A stretch of DNA of 64,000 bases, taken from assembly GCF_019931675.1 (NCBI RefSeq), contig NZ_CP082922.1, positions 1,255,001 to 1,319,000 on the forward strand. Reading direction: 5' to 3'. A model generated the notes under the pieces. It had not been told where the DNA came from. It worked only from the letters and a program-made list of their open reading frames with translations, and did no database searches. This DNA is from Nocardioides rotundus (GTDB lineage Bacteria; Actinomycetota; Actinomycetes; Propionibacteriales; Nocardioidaceae). Each line of letters begins with the position of its first letter. Position 1 is the stretch's first letter. The translations under genes were made by a program, and so were the position numbers. Positions 28,992-40,181 of the stretch are shown here, piece by piece.

Positions 28992-29047
28992 GCTGGGGGC
29001 CGTACCTCTGTCGGGTCGGCGGGTCGGCGGGCAACGAGCCCGGGAGG

Positions 29048-29434
29048 GCGGAGGGGCTGGCCTGTAGGCCGGGTTCTGTCGAGGGCGACCATCCATCTAG
29101 GGCCGCCGTCGCCGACGGCCTCGTGCGGCCTACCCGCGCACTCGGGCGAGCAGCCCTGGCCTCCCGAAGGAGGCCGGACGTGCGCTGTTCGGCCTTGCTC
29201 CCGGTGGGGTTTGCCGAGCCACTCCGGTCACCCGGAGTGCTGGTGGTCTCTTGCACCACCGTTTCACCCTTGCCCCCGGCTGACGAGCAGCCGGTGGCGG
29301 TCTGTTCTCTGTGGCACTGTCCCGCGGGTTGCCCCGGGTGGGCGTTGCCCACCACCGTGCTCTGTGGAGCCCGGACCTTCCTCGACCCGACGTGTCGCCA
29401 CGCCGAGCCGCGGTCGCCCAGCCAACCCCTCCGC
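29048..29434 (-). ncRNA. rnpB: RNase P RNA
   Basis: Catalytic RNA that matures tRNA 5' ends, bacterial type A. On the minus strand the outer helix P1 pairs 29422-29434 with 29048-29060. The conserved early segment GAGGAAGGTCCGGGCTCC lies near 29367-29384 and the late segment ACAGAACCCGGCCTACAGG near 29062-29080. Several GC stems lie between. The ends may shift a few bases. It follows the RNase gene in convergent orientation. Confidence 0.95.
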
Positions 29435-29455
29435 GCCGGACAGCCTACCGCCAGG

Positions 29456-30295
29456 TCAGGCCAGTCGGGTGATCTGCACGTCGACCCGCATCCGCTCGGT
29501 CCGGGCGCCGGTGAAGATCCCCGAGAGCGGCTTGACGTCGGTGTAGTCGCGGCCGGTGGCGATCACGACGTAGCGGTCCCCGGGGACGCCGTCGTTGGTC
29601 GGGTCGAAGGCGTGCCAGCCGTCATCCCACCACTCGACCCACGCGTGCGACTCCCCGCGCACGGTCTCGCCCACCTCGGGCTCGCGCTTGGGGTGCAGGT
29701 AGCCCGACACGTAGCGCGCGGGGATGCCCATGCTGCGCAGCCCGCCGATCACCACGTGCGCCATGTCCTGGCACACGCCGGACCGCTGCTCCCAGGCCTC
29801 GGCGCCGGTGGACTTCACGTTCGTGGAGCCGGAGCGGTACTCCATCTCCTCGTGCACCAGCGCGCACAGCGCCCGAGCCGCCTCGCCCGGCAGCGCCGCG
29901 TCGGCGCGCAGGTCCGCGCACCGCTCCAGCAGGTCGTCGGTGGGGGCGACGATGGGGGAGAGCGCGAGGTACTCCGTCCACCGGTCGCTGACCTCCGGCT
30001 CGGCCAGCTCGCCCCAGCCCAGCATCGGCTCCGGCGGGTCCGCGCGGTGGGTGTGCACGGTCGAGGTGCTGGTGATCTGCAGCGACTCGTGCGGGTCCAG
30101 CACCTCGAACGCGGTCACCTGGGTGCCGAAGTAGTCGGTGTAGGCGTGGGTCCACGGCGGCGGCTGCACGTCCAGCCGGCTGTGCACGACGATCTGGTCG
30201 GCGTCGGTCTGCGGGGTGAGCCGCGCCTGGTTGTACGACGCCGTCGCCTGGCCGTCGTACTCGAACTCCGTCGTGTGCACGATCCTCAGCTGCAT
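29456..30295 (-). CDS. Transglutaminase-like cysteine protease of the ATP-grasp/alpha-E operon
   Basis: 279 residues. The N-terminal beta domain (about 1-90, VHTTEFEYDGQATASYNQARL) is the usual bacterial transglutaminase N-region. The catalytic core has Cys175 (RSGVCQDMAH), His217 (ESHAWVEWW) and Asp231 (AFDPTND). Such proteins hydrolyse or transfer peptide or isopeptide bonds. It is the third gene of a tightly coupled operon (1-nt overlap with alpha-E), so it probably acts on the product of the ATP-grasp enzyme. It is cytoplasmic, with no signal. Confidence 0.93.
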   Translation of the reverse strand: MQLRIVHTTEFEYDGQATASYNQARLTPQTDADQIVVHSRLDVQPPPWTHAYTDYFGTQVTAFEVLDPHESLQITSTSTVHTHRADPPEPMLGWGELAEPEVSDRWTEYLALSPIVAPTDDLLERCADLRADAALPGEAARALCALVHEEMEYRSGSTNVKSTGAEAWEQRSGVCQDMAHVVIGGLRSMGIPARYVSGYLHPKREPEVGETVRGESHAWVEWWDDGWHAFDPTNDGVPGDRYVVIATGRDYTDVKPLSGIFTGARTERMRVDVQITRLA

Positions 30296-31256
30296 CAGGC
30301 CCTCACCCCGTGCCATTCCAGTGCCTCGGCGCCGGCGAAGAAGCGCCGGGTCACCGCGTCCGTGGCCGCCGCGCAGGTGCGCTGCAGCCGCTCCATCTCC
30401 GCGGGCAGGTCGGTCATCACGTCGGCCAGGGAGCGGTACTCCAGCTCCGCGCGGGTGCGCCCCAGCAGCCGCTGCGCCTCGTTGCCGAAGCCCGAGCGGG
30501 TCGAGCCGGGGCCGCCCGGGCCGGAGGCCGACTCCAGGTTGTCCAGCGCCAGCTCGGCCCGGCTCAGGGCATAGACCACCGAGCGCGGGAAGAGCCGGTC
30601 CAGCAGCAGGAACTCCGCGGCGCCGCGCTCGGTCTCCATCCCGCGGTAGGCCCGCAGGAACGCCTCGTAGGCGCCGCACGCGCGCAGCGAGCTGGCCCAC
30701 GGGCTGCCGGTGCTGCCCGAGCTCGCCGACAGCGCGGCGGTCGCGACCAGTCGCGAGGTCATGTCCGCGCGCTCGATCGAGCGGCCCAGGATGAGGAACT
30801 GCCAGCCCTCGTCGCGGGTCATCGTGGCGTCCGCGGCGCCGTTGATCAACGCGGCGCGGTCCCGGACCCATTGGAAGGTGTACGGCGGCCGCAGCTCGCG
30901 GAAGCGACCGGACGGGATCGCCCGGTAGGTCGTGTTGAGCGCCTCCCACATCGGCACCGAGAGCGTCTCCCGCGCCCGACGGGCACTCTCCCGGGCCGCG
31001 GCCAGCGTGGCCGCGATCGAGGCGGGGGAGCGGGCGTCGTAGGCGAGCCGCTCCATGATCTGGGCTGTGTCGACCGGCCCCTCGCCGGCCGGTGCCACGC
31101 CCATGATCGAGAGCAGGGAGCGGCAGGTGGCGTCCTCCTGGATGCTCGGGTCCTCCAGGATCAGCTGGGTCTGGACCTCCAGGATCCGGGCGGTGTCCTC
31201 CGCGCGCTCGACGTACCTCCCGATCCAGAACATCGACTCGGCGATCCGGCTCAGCA

Positions 31257-31257
<1 letters not shown>
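30295..31257 (-). CDS. Alpha-E domain protein
   Basis: 320 residues of the all-helical alpha-E family. The start MLSRIAESMFWIGRYVERAEDTARIL is the family signature, and the related QFLILGRSIERADMTSRLV near residue 180 shows an internal duplication. There is no known enzymatic activity; it is nearly always coded with the ATP-grasp and transglutaminase proteins and may be a scaffold or substrate adaptor. It is coupled on both sides by TGATG overlaps. Confidence 0.93.
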
Positions 31258-32882
<1,625 letters not shown>

Positions 32883-32888
32883 GGGGCG

Positions 32889-32894
32889 ACCCTA
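32889..32894 (-). promoter_or_regulatory. -10 box of the ATP-grasp operon
   Basis: TAGGGT on the minus strand, 6 nt before the ATG at 32882. Confidence 0.6.
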
Positions 32895-32925
32895 GGCGGC
32901 GCCGCCCGGCGCGGGCGAACGCGGC

Positions 32926-33786
32926 TCACGGGAGGGTGAGGATCTCCGCGCCGGTCTCGGTCACCAGCAGGGTGTGCTCGAACTGCGCGCTGCGCCGCAG
33001 GTCGCGGGTCACCACCGTCCAGCCGTCCTCCCACATCGACCACGCCTCGGTGCCGAGGTTGAGCATCGGCTCGATGGTGAAGGTCATCCCCGGGACGATC
33101 ACGTCGGCGTAGTGCGACTGGTCGTAGTGCGGGATCACCAGGCCGGAGTGGAAGGAGGTGCCGATGCCGTGCCCGGTGAAGTCCTGGACCACGCCGTACC
33201 CGAACCGCTTGGCGTAGGACTCGATGACCCGGCCGATCACGCTGGTCAGCCGGCCCGGCTTGACCGCCTTGATGCCGCGCTCGAGGGCCTCGCGGGTTCG
33301 CTCGACGAGCAGCCGCGACTCCTCGTCCACGTCGCCGGCGAGGAAGGTGGCGTTGGTGTCGCCGTGCACCCCGTCGAGGAAGGCGGTGATGTCGATGTTG
33401 ACGATGTCGCCGTCCTCGATCACCCGCGAGTCCGGGATGCCGTGGCAGATCACCTCGTTGACGCTGGAGCACAGGCTCTTGGGGAAGCCGCGGTAGCCCA
33501 GGGTCGAGGGGTAGGCGCCGTGGTCGACGAGGAACTCGTGGCCGATCCGGTCCAGCTCGTCGGTGGTCACGCCCGGCGCGACGTGCGAGCCGACCAGGTC
33601 GCGGGCCTGGGCGGCCAGCCGGCCGGCGGCCCGCATCCGCTCGATCGTCTCGGCGTCCTTGATCTCGCTGCCGCGGAACGGCGCGGGCGCGGGGCGGTCG
33701 ACGTACTCCGGCCGCGGGATCGCCTTGGGTACGGCGCGGCGCGGGGACACGGTGCCGGGAAGCACGGTCGGGAGTGTCGTCGTCAC
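32926..33786 (-). CDS. map: Methionine aminopeptidase, type I
   Basis: Removes the initiator methionine from new proteins. 286 residues; the metal ligands are seen in [20 protein letters not shown] (two Asp), [10 protein letters not shown] (His), FTIEPMLN (Glu) and QFEHTLLV (Glu). The N-terminal extension of about 40 residues with PRPEYVDRP is the usual actinobacterial one. GTG 33786, 7 nt behind TACACT, gives a leaderless message; a longer frame up to 33882 runs through the divergent promoter and is rejected. Confidence 0.95.
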   Translation of the reverse strand: MTTTLPTVLPGTVSPRRAVPKAIPRPEYVDRPAPAPFRGSEIKDAETIERMRAAGRLAAQARDLVGSHVAPGVTTDELDRIGHEFLVDHGAYPSTLGYRGFPKSLCSSVNEVICHGIPDSRVIEDGDIVNIDITAFLDGVHGDTNATFLAGDVDEESRLLVERTREALERGIKAVKPGRLTSVIGRVIESYAKRFGYGVVQDFTGHGIGTSFHSGLVIPHYDQSHYADVIVPGMTFTIEPMLNLGTEAWSMWEDGWTVVTRDLRRSAQFEHTLLVTETGAEILTLP

Positions 33787-33793
33787 GCTGGCG

Positions 33794-33803
33794 AGTGTAG
33801 TTT
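33794..33803. promoter_or_regulatory. Overlapping divergent -10 boxes of map and the 33812 gene
   Basis: TACACT on the minus strand (33799-33794) lies 7 nt before the map GTG, and TAGTTT on the plus strand (33798-33803) lies 8 nt before the ATG at 33812. The two boxes share two bases, so the polymerases should compete. Confidence 0.5.
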
Positions 33804-33811
33804 CCGGAGGT

Positions 33812-34039
33812 ATGAGCGAAGCACCGGAGTACTGGTTCTGCCTGAAGCACCACCAGGTCGAGGGCCGGGACGGCTGCCGCAACGCGGATCGTCTCGGGCC
33901 CTACGCGACCGCGGACGAGGCCGCACGCGCCCTGGACAAGGTCGAGGAGCGCAACGAGGAGTGGGACAACGACCCGAAGTGGAACGAGGACGGTCCCGGG
34001 TCCGGGGACGGCATGACGGACGGCACGCCCGACAACTGA
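33812..34039 (+). CDS. Small conserved actinobacterial protein
   Basis: 75 residues beginning [20 protein letters not shown], with the block [21 protein letters not shown], then a Gly/Asp-rich acidic tail. The pattern of a Cys-x-x-His-His segment and a later Cys could bind metal. I recognise it as a family common in actinobacteria but know no function. GGAGG is only 1 nt from the ATG, so either it is not the working ribosome site or the message is leaderless. Confidence 0.8.
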   Translation: MSEAPEYWFCLKHHQVEGRDGCRNADRLGPYATADEAARALDKVEERNEEWDNDPKWNEDGPGSGDGMTDGTPDN

Positions 34040-34068
34040 GGATCGTGCTCGGTTGACCCGGGGCAGGG

Positions 34069-34917
34069 TCAGAACGTGTGCTCGGGCCCCGGGAAGGTCC
34101 CGTCGCGGACCTCGTCGGCGAACTGCCGCGCGCCCGCGAGCAGCGTGCCGTGCAGGTCGGCGTACTGCTTGACGAAGCGCGGCATCCGCCCGGTCCGCAG
34201 GCCGAAGGCGTCGGTCCAGACGAGCACCTGCCCGTCGCAGTCCCGCCCCGCGCCGATGCCGATGGTGGGGATCGCCAGCTCCCCGGTGATCTCGGCGGCG
34301 ATGTCGCCGGGGACCATCTCCATCACGACCGCGAAGGCGCCCGCTGCCTGCATGGCACGGGCGTCCTCCCTGAGCCGCTCGGCGGCGTCGCCGCGGCCCT
34401 GCACCCGGTATCCGCCGAGCGCGTGCTCGGACTGCGGGGTGAAGCCGATGTGCGCCATCACGGGCACGCCGTTGGTGGTGAGCTTCTCCACCTGCGCGGC
34501 GATCTCGGCGCCGCCCTCGACCTTGACCGCGTGCGCGCCGCCCTCCTTCATGAACCGCACCGCGGTGTGGAACGCCTGCTCGGGGGAGGCCTGGTAGGAG
34601 CCGAAGGGCAGGTCGGCCAGCACCAGCGCGCGCTTCACCGAGCCGGCGACCGCGCGGACCAGCGGCATCAGCTCGTCCACCGTCACCGGGATGGTGGTCT
34701 CGTAGCCGAGCACGTTGTTGGCCGCGGAGTCGCCCACGAAGAGGATGTCGATCCCGGCCTCGTCGAAGGTGGCCGCGGTGTACATGTCGTAGGTGGTGAG
34801 CATGGTGATCCGCTCGCCACGCTCCTTCATCTGGGCCAGGTGGTGGGTGCGCACCCGCTTCACCGGTGTCGTGGGGGTGGTCGGCCCGGTGCCGTACGGC
34901 GCCGTCTCCTCGGTCAT
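34069..34917 (-). CDS. panB: 3-methyl-2-oxobutanoate hydroxymethyltransferase
   Basis: First committed enzyme of pantothenate synthesis; adds a hydroxymethyl group from methylene-tetrahydrofolate to ketoisovalerate. 282 residues with [36 protein letters not shown] (magnesium-binding Asp), [17 protein letters not shown] and [16 protein letters not shown], all typical of PanB. AGAGGAC precedes the ATG. It lies 22 nt downstream of the Nramp-like gene in the same direction and is probably co-transcribed with it. Confidence 0.97.
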   Translation of the reverse strand: MTEETAPYGTGPTTPTTPVKRVRTHHLAQMKERGERITMLTTYDMYTAATFDEAGIDILFVGDSAANNVLGYETTIPVTVDELMPLVRAVAGSVKRALVLADLPFGSYQASPEQAFHTAVRFMKEGGAHAVKVEGGAEIAAQVEKLTTNGVPVMAHIGFTPQSEHALGGYRVQGRGDAAERLREDARAMQAAGAFAVVMEMVPGDIAAEITGELAIPTIGIGAGRDCDGQVLVWTDAFGLRTGRMPRFVKQYADLHGTLLAGARQFADEVRDGTFPGPEHTF

Positions 34918-34939
34918 CTCGTCCTCTCGGTTCGGGGGC

Positions 34940-36211
34940 TCACTCGCCCCGGATGATCTTGAGCAGCTCGTTGACCGTGAGGGCCACGAAGGCCAGGGCG
35001 CACAGCACCATCGCGATATTGGACAGCGCCTTGTTCCGCCACTGCCGCGGCACCCGGTCGGTGTTGAGCAGCCAGAGCAGGGTGATCGCCAGGAACGGCA
35101 TGAAGAACGCGCCGAGCACGCCGTAGGCCAGGATCAGCCAGACCGGCTGGCCGAGGAACAGCATGATCATCGGCGGGAAGGTCAGCCAGCAGATGTAGGC
35201 CTTGTAGGCCAGGCCGCCGGCGCCGCGCTCGGGGTCGTCCTCGGGCAGCTTGCGCACGTGCCCGGCGAAGTCGGCGAACATCAGCGACACGCCGTTCCAC
35301 ACGCCGATCAGGCTGGACATCGCGGCCGCCCAGAAGCCGACCAGGAAGATCTTCCCGGCCCAGCGGCCGTAGCGGTCGGCGAGCACCCCGGAGAGGTCGA
35401 GCATCCCCTGGTCGCCGGTCTCGACCGCGATCCCGGCGGAGTAGAGCAGCTCCGCGCCGACGATCAGGGTGGCGGTGACGAAGAGGCCGGTGACGACGTA
35501 GGCGACCACGTTGTCCAGTCGCATCACCCGCATGTGCGCGGGGGTGCTCCAGCCCTTCTCCCGCACCCAGTAGCCGTAGGCCGCCAGGGTGATGGTGCCG
35601 CCGACGCCGCCCGCCAGGGCGAGCACGTTGACCAGCCCGCCGTCGGGGATCCGGGGCACCAGGCCGGTGAGCAACTCGCCCAGGTTGGGCAGGGTGAGGG
35701 CGGCCGCGAGCATCATCGTGACGAACATCAGCCCGACCAGCGCGGCGCAGACCTTCTCGAACAGCCCGTAGCGGCCGCTGAAGACCAGCACCAGGCCCAG
35801 GACCCCGGAGATGATGCCCCACCACTTCACCGCCAGGAACGGGAAGAGCGCGTGCAGGGCGAGCCCCGTGCCGGCCATCGCGGCTGCGCCGTACACGAAC
35901 CCCCAGATGACGATGTAGGGGCCGAAGTAGATGCTCGTCCAGATGCCCAAGCTGGCCCAGCCCTCGAAGATCGTCTTGCCGGTTGCCAGGCTGTAGCGGC
36001 CCGCACCCTCGACCAGCACGATCTTCATCACGCAGCCGACGACCACGCACCACAGCAGCAGGTAGCCGTACTTCGATCCGGCGATCAGGGTGGCGACGAG
36101 GTCCGCCGCGCCCACACCGGTCGCCGCGACCACCAGGCCGGGGCCGATGATGCTCCAGCGCGGCGGCGCCTCCGGTGAGGTCTGCGACGTCTCCTGTGAC
36201 ATGGGCGGCAT
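34940..36211 (-). CDS. Nramp-like membrane transporter with altered metal site
   Basis: 423 residues with about 11 hydrophobic segments and the Nramp/LeuT-type pattern. The first segment reads [20 protein letters not shown] where canonical Nramps have the metal-binding DPGN, and the sixth segment ([13 protein letters not shown]) lacks the usual MPH motif. It should therefore not be called a manganese or iron importer by default; the substrate may be another ion or a small molecule. ATG 36211 is used; ATG 36202 (MSQETSQTS) is equally possible, and neither has a ribosome site. Confidence 0.88.
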   Translation of the reverse strand: MPPMSQETSQTSPEAPPRWSIIGPGLVVAATGVGAADLVATLIAGSKYGYLLLWCVVVGCVMKIVLVEGAGRYSLATGKTIFEGWASLGIWTSIYFGPYIVIWGFVYGAAAMAGTGLALHALFPFLAVKWWGIISGVLGLVLVFSGRYGLFEKVCAALVGLMFVTMMLAAALTLPNLGELLTGLVPRIPDGGLVNVLALAGGVGGTITLAAYGYWVREKGWSTPAHMRVMRLDNVVAYVVTGLFVTATLIVGAELLYSAGIAVETGDQGMLDLSGVLADRYGRWAGKIFLVGFWAAAMSSLIGVWNGVSLMFADFAGHVRKLPEDDPERGAGGLAYKAYICWLTFPPMIMLFLGQPVWLILAYGVLGAFFMPFLAITLLWLLNTDRVPRQWRNKALSNIAMVLCALAFVALTVNELLKIIRGE

Positions 36212-36231
36212 TGTCGCACTGAAGTGACGCC

Positions 36232-36237
36232 TAGAGT
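36232..36237 (+). promoter_or_regulatory. -10 box of leaderless nadE
   Basis: TAGAGT, 7 nt before the GTG at 36245. Confidence 0.6.
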
Positions 36238-36244
36238 GGCGCCC

Positions 36245-38281
36245 GTGGACTTTCACTCCGCCTATGCCCAGGGGTTCGCCCGCGTGGCGGCCTGCACCGT
36301 GCCGGTCGCCGTGGCGGACCCGGCGACCAACGCCGCGACCACGATCGCCCAGGCGCGCGCGTGTCACGACGAGGGTGTGGCGGTCGCGGTCTTCCCCGAG
36401 CTGGGGCTCAGCGGCTACGCGATCGACGACCTGCTGCTGCAGGACCCCCTGCTCGACGCGGTGCGTACGGCGATCGACGAGCTCGTCGCCGCCAGCGCCG
36501 ACCTGATGACGGTGCTCGTCGTGGGGGCGCCGCTGGTGCACGGGAGCCGGGTGCTCAACTGCGCCGTGGTCATCCACCGGGGGCGCGTGCTCGGCGTGGC
36601 GCCGAAGTCCTACCTGCCGACCTACCGGGAGTTCTACGAGCGCCGCTGGTTCGCTCCCGGCGACGACCGGGACGGGTCGTCGATCACCCTGGCCGGCGAG
36701 GAGGTGCCGCTCGGCGCGGACCTCATCTTCGAGGCCACCGACGTGCCCGGCCTGCGGCTGCACGTCGAGGTGTGTGAGGACATGTGGGTGCCCGTGCCGC
36801 CCAGCGCGGAGGCGGCGCTGGCCGGCGCCACCGTGCTCACCAACCTCTCCGGCTCGCCGATCACGATCGCCCGGGCCGAGGACCGGCGCCTGCTGGTGCG
36901 CAGCGCGAGCGCCCGCTGCAGCGCGGCGTACGTCTATGCCGCCGCGGGCCAGGGCGAGTCGACCACGGACCTGTCGTGGGACGGGCAGACGATGATCTAC
37001 GAGTGCGGCGACCTGCTGGCCGAGGGCGACCGGTTCCCCGAGGACGCGCGGGTCACCGTCGCCGACGTGGACCTCGACCGGATCCGGCAGGAGCGCCTGC
37101 GGCAGGGCACCTTCGACGACAACCGGCGTGGGCTGGAGGGACGCGAGTTCCGCACCGTGCCGTTCGCCCTCGAGCCTCCGAGCGGCGACATCGGCCTGCG
37201 GCGCAAGGTGGACCGCTATCCCTTCGTGCCCGACGACCCGGCGCGGCTGGCGCAGGACTGCTATGAGGCCTACAACATCCAGGTCTCCGGCCTGGAGAAG
37301 CGGTTGGCGTCGATCGGCCAGCCGAAGATCATGATCGGGGTCAGCGGCGGCCTGGACTCCACGCACGCGCTCATCGTCGCCGCCAAGGCGATGGACCGGC
37401 TCGGGCGGCCGCGCAGCGACATCCACGCCTTCACCATGCCCGGTTTCGCCACCGGCGAGGCGACCAAGAGCTATGCCACCCGGCTCAGCGAGGGCCTGGG
37501 CGTCACCTTCGAGACCCTCGACATCACCGACGCGGCGACGCAGATGCTCACCGACCTCGGCCACCCCTACGCGTCCGGCGAGGAGGTCTACGACGTCACC
37601 TTCGAGAACGTCCAGGCCGGCCTGCGCACCGACTACCTCTTCCGGCTGGCCAACCACCGCGGCGGCATCGTCCTCGGCACCGGCGACATGAGCGAGCTCG
37701 CGCTCGGCTGGTGCACCTACGGCGTGGGCGACCAGATGTCCCACTACGGCGTCAACGCCGGGGTGCCGAAGACGCTGATCCAGCACCTGATCCGCTGGGT
37801 CGCCGACCACGGCGAGCTCGAGAAGGACCCGGACGGGCCGGTGAACACGGTGCTGCGGGAGATCCTGGAGCAGGAGATCACCCCCGAGCTCATCCCGGGC
37901 GGGCAGCAGTCCACCGAGGAGTCGGTGGGCCCCTACGCGCTGCAGGACTTCACGCTCTACCACGTCGTACGCCGCGGCTACCGCCCCACGAAGATCGCCT
38001 TCCTCGCCCACCACGCCTGGCGCGACCAGGAGGCCGGGGAGTGGCCGCCGGGCTTCCCCGAGGACAAGCGGGGCGAGTTCGACCTGGCCACCATCAAGCG
38101 CTGGATGGAGGTCTTCGTCCGTCGCTTCTTCGGCAACCAGTTCAAGCGCTCGGCGCTGCCGAACGGGCCGAAGGTCTCGGCCGGGGGCACGATGTCCCCC
38201 CGGGGCGACTGGCGGATGCCGAGCGACGCCTCCCCGGCCGCCTGGCTGGCCGAGGTGGAGGAGATCCCGGCGACCGCTTGA
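36245..38281 (+). CDS. nadE: Glutamine-dependent NAD synthetase
   Basis: Makes NAD from deamido-NAD, ATP and glutamine. 678 residues, matching the long glutaminase-fused type. The nitrilase-like half has Glu52 (VFPELGLSGY), Lys121 (APKSYLPTYREF) and Cys177 (VEVCEDMW). The synthetase half has the ATP-pyrophosphatase loop GVSGGLDSTHAL near residue 367 and GTGDMSELALGWCTYG. The GTG start behind a TAGAGT box is preferred to an upstream GTG (36224), which lies before that box. Confidence 0.97.
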   Translation: MDFHSAYAQGFARVAACTVPVAVADPATNAATTIAQARACHDEGVAVAVFPELGLSGYAIDDLLLQDPLLDAVRTAIDELVAASADLMTVLVVGAPLVHGSRVLNCAVVIHRGRVLGVAPKSYLPTYREFYERRWFAPGDDRDGSSITLAGEEVPLGADLIFEATDVPGLRLHVEVCEDMWVPVPPSAEAALAGATVLTNLSGSPITIARAEDRRLLVRSASARCSAAYVYAAAGQGESTTDLSWDGQTMIYECGDLLAEGDRFPEDARVTVADVDLDRIRQERLRQGTFDDNRRGLEGREFRTVPFALEPPSGDIGLRRKVDRYPFVPDDPARLAQDCYEAYNIQVSGLEKRLASIGQPKIMIGVSGGLDSTHALIVAAKAMDRLGRPRSDIHAFTMPGFATGEATKSYATRLSEGLGVTFETLDITDAATQMLTDLGHPYASGEEVYDVTFENVQAGLRTDYLFRLANHRGGIVLGTGDMSELALGWCTYGVGDQMSHYGVNAGVPKTLIQHLIRWVADHGELEKDPDGPVNTVLREILEQEITPELIPGGQQSTEESVGPYALQDFTLYHVVRRGYRPTKIAFLAHHAWRDQEAGEWPPGFPEDKRGEFDLATIKRWMEVFVRRFFGNQFKRSALPNGPKVSAGGTMSPRGDWRMPSDASPAAWLAEVEEIPATA

Positions 38282-38309
38282 CCCTCACACCGTGTCAGGC
38301 CCTGGAGTG
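38279..38309 (+). promoter_or_regulatory. MerR-type promoter/operator
   Basis: TTGACC (38279-38284) and TGGAGT (38304-38309) are separated by 19 bp, the long spacer typical of MerR-controlled promoters. The spacer region carries the dyad CCTCACACCGTGTCAGG (38284-38300). The -10 match is poor, and the -35 overlaps the nadE stop. Confidence 0.45.
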
Positions 38310-38317
38310 GTGACGTC

Positions 38318-39106
38318 ATGTTGACCATCGGAGACTTCGCCCGCTTCGGCGGGGTGTCGGTGCGGATGCTGCGCCACTACGACGCCCTGGGACTCCTCGT
38401 GCCGACCGCGGTGGACCCGTCCACCGGCTACCGGAGGTACGACGAGTCCCTGCTCCTGCGCGCCCACCGACTGGTGGCCCTGCGGGAGCTCGGCTTCGGT
38501 CTGGAGCAGGTCGGCGCCATGCTCGATGGCTCCCCGGAGGACCTGGCACGTCTGCTGGAGAGTCGCCGCGCGGAGCTCGCCGGCCAGATCGCGGCCGACC
38601 GGGCCCGCCTCGCCGAGGTGGAGCGACGTCTCCGACTCACCCGAGGAGACCCCATGGAGCTCACCTTCACCCGCCAGTCCCTGCCCGCGCTCGAGGTCAG
38701 CCAGCTGACCGCCGAGGTCGCCGAGCAGTCCGAGATCGGGCCGGTCATCGGCCCGCTGTTCCAACGGATCGACCGTGCCGCGGGCGCATCCGGTGTCAGC
38801 GCCGAGCCCGGGATGGCGTGGTACGACCTCAGCGACACCGGCACCCGGCTGGGTGCCTGCGGTCCCGCGGGGCTGGCGGGCGACGGGATCGAGCAGGCCC
38901 GGCTCGACGAGCGCCCGGATGCGGTGGTCACGACGTACACCGGACCGCTGCTGCGGATCGCCGAGGCCTGGCAGGCGCTCGGCGCCCACCTGGCCGAGGA
39001 GGGTCTGCAGGCCGACGGGACCTGCCGGGAGATCTACCGCGGTACGCCGGTGGGCATGGACCCCACCGACGAGTGGGTGATCGAGCTGCAGCAGCCCGTC
39101 CGCTGA
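38318..39106 (+). CDS. MerR-family regulator with GyrI-like ligand domain
   Basis: 262 residues. The MerR winged helix (MLTIGDFARFGGVSVRMLRHYDALGLL, then a second helix pair) occupies 1-75, a coiled-coil dimerisation helix about 80-112, and a GyrI/BmrR-type effector domain about 113-262 (MELTFTRQSLPALEV to EWVIELQQPVR). Such proteins bind lipophilic cations or drugs and activate efflux or detoxification genes. No obvious target gene adjoins it except itself. GGAGTGGTGA precedes the ATG. Confidence 0.92.
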   Translation: MLTIGDFARFGGVSVRMLRHYDALGLLVPTAVDPSTGYRRYDESLLLRAHRLVALRELGFGLEQVGAMLDGSPEDLARLLESRRAELAGQIAADRARLAEVERRLRLTRGDPMELTFTRQSLPALEVSQLTAEVAEQSEIGPVIGPLFQRIDRAAGASGVSAEPGMAWYDLSDTGTRLGACGPAGLAGDGIEQARLDERPDAVVTTYTGPLLRIAEAWQALGAHLAEEGLQADGTCREIYRGTPVGMDPTDEWVIELQQPVR

Positions 39107-39117
39107 GCCGGAGGCGT

Positions 39118-39165
39118 GGGAGCGGAATGCAGGATTCCGGAGCCGAGATCCTGCATTCTGCTCCC
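39118..39165. terminator. Hairpin between convergent MerR and DUF5996 genes
   Basis: GGGAGCGGAATGCAGGAT (39118-39135) pairs with ATCCTGCATTCTGCTCCC (39148-39165) with one mismatch in 18 positions and a 12-nt loop. A bidirectional terminator is likely. Confidence 0.7.
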
Positions 39166-39188
39166 CGGCACTCGCCGGCCGGGGCGGG

Positions 39189-40121
39189 TCAGCCGCCGAG
39201 GAGCTTGTTGTCCAGCCGGTAGGGGTTCACGTCGAGCAGGGCGCGGTCCCACGCCGCCAGGTCGGCCTCGGCGTCGTAGCTGCTGGTGAGGAAGGCCAGC
39301 AGCGCGGCATCGGGGTCCGGGCTGCGCCGTACCTCCTCGTAGGGGAGGATCCACTCGCCCAGCTGGTCGTCGAAGTAGCCGGGGGACACCGCGGCCTTGT
39401 CGTAGCCGTCGGGCGTGGGATAGGCGTAGGCGTAGAACGAGCCCTCGGCGGAGCCGCCCGGCCAGAAGCCGGCGGCCGCGTTCTCCCGCGACTCCGCCTC
39501 GGCCATCACCCACGGGGGGCAGCTCGGCGGGCCGCCGCCGGTGTGCGGCGGCGCGGTCCGGCCCGAGTATCGGGTGCAGGAGAGGTCCATCGACCCCCAG
39601 AACAGCTGGACCGGGCTGTCCTTGCCGGCGAACCCGGCCCGCCACAGCGAGAAGACGCGGTCGGCGGCGAGGAGCTGGCGCCACCACAGGGTCACCGCGT
39701 CGGCGTCGTAGCTCTTGTGCTCGGTGTCCTCGGCGAACGGGATCGCCGGGTCGACCTCGTTGGGTCGCGGGTCGATGTCGCAGCCGACGCCGAGCCCGCC
39801 GAGCGCGTCCTGCACCTCGGAGTAGAACTGGGCGACCGTCTTCGGCTCCAGGGCGATGGTCCGGTGCCCGCCGCTGGCGTCCCGGATGACCAGCCGGTGG
39901 TCGAGGAGGTCGAACTCGGTGTCGAAGTCGTGGTTCGGGCCCCGGGCGATCCGGGTGCGCAGCCCGCGCGCGGAGACCTCGTAGGCGACGTTCCACCAGT
40001 GGTTGACCAGCGGCGTGGAGACCATCTGCACCTTCCCGATGATCTGCAGCCACATGTGCAGGGTGTCGCGGGTGTCCTTCCAGTCGTCGACCTTCAGGGC
40101 GGGCCAGGACGATGTGCTCAT
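39189..40121 (-). CDS. DUF5996 family protein
   Basis: 310 residues, cytoplasmic, Trp- and Asp-rich. The start WPALKVDDWKDTRDTLHMWL followed by QIIGKVQMVSTPLVNHWWNV is the family signature, and the later FWGSMDLSCTRYSGRTAPPH with FFAYAY-type segments is typical. The function is unknown. AGGAGG lies 6 nt before the ATG. It is a single gene bounded by a hairpin downstream and the AbgT gene upstream. Confidence 0.88.
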   Translation of the reverse strand: MSTSSWPALKVDDWKDTRDTLHMWLQIIGKVQMVSTPLVNHWWNVAYEVSARGLRTRIARGPNHDFDTEFDLLDHRLVIRDASGGHRTIALEPKTVAQFYSEVQDALGGLGVGCDIDPRPNEVDPAIPFAEDTEHKSYDADAVTLWWRQLLAADRVFSLWRAGFAGKDSPVQLFWGSMDLSCTRYSGRTAPPHTGGGPPSCPPWVMAEAESRENAAAGFWPGGSAEGSFYAYAYPTPDGYDKAAVSPGYFDDQLGEWILPYEEVRRSPDPDAALLAFLTSSYDAEADLAAWDRALLDVNPYRLDNKLLGG

Positions 40122-40181
40122 GCGCGCCTCCTCGCGTGGGTTGCCTCAGCCTTGCATGACGGCGGTCGTGGCGGCAGCGGG

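Noticed and set aside
36212-38014. Extension of the Nramp-like frame into a 1024-residue protein
   Set aside because: The extra part is antisense to nadE and lacks membrane segments; the real protein starts near 36211.
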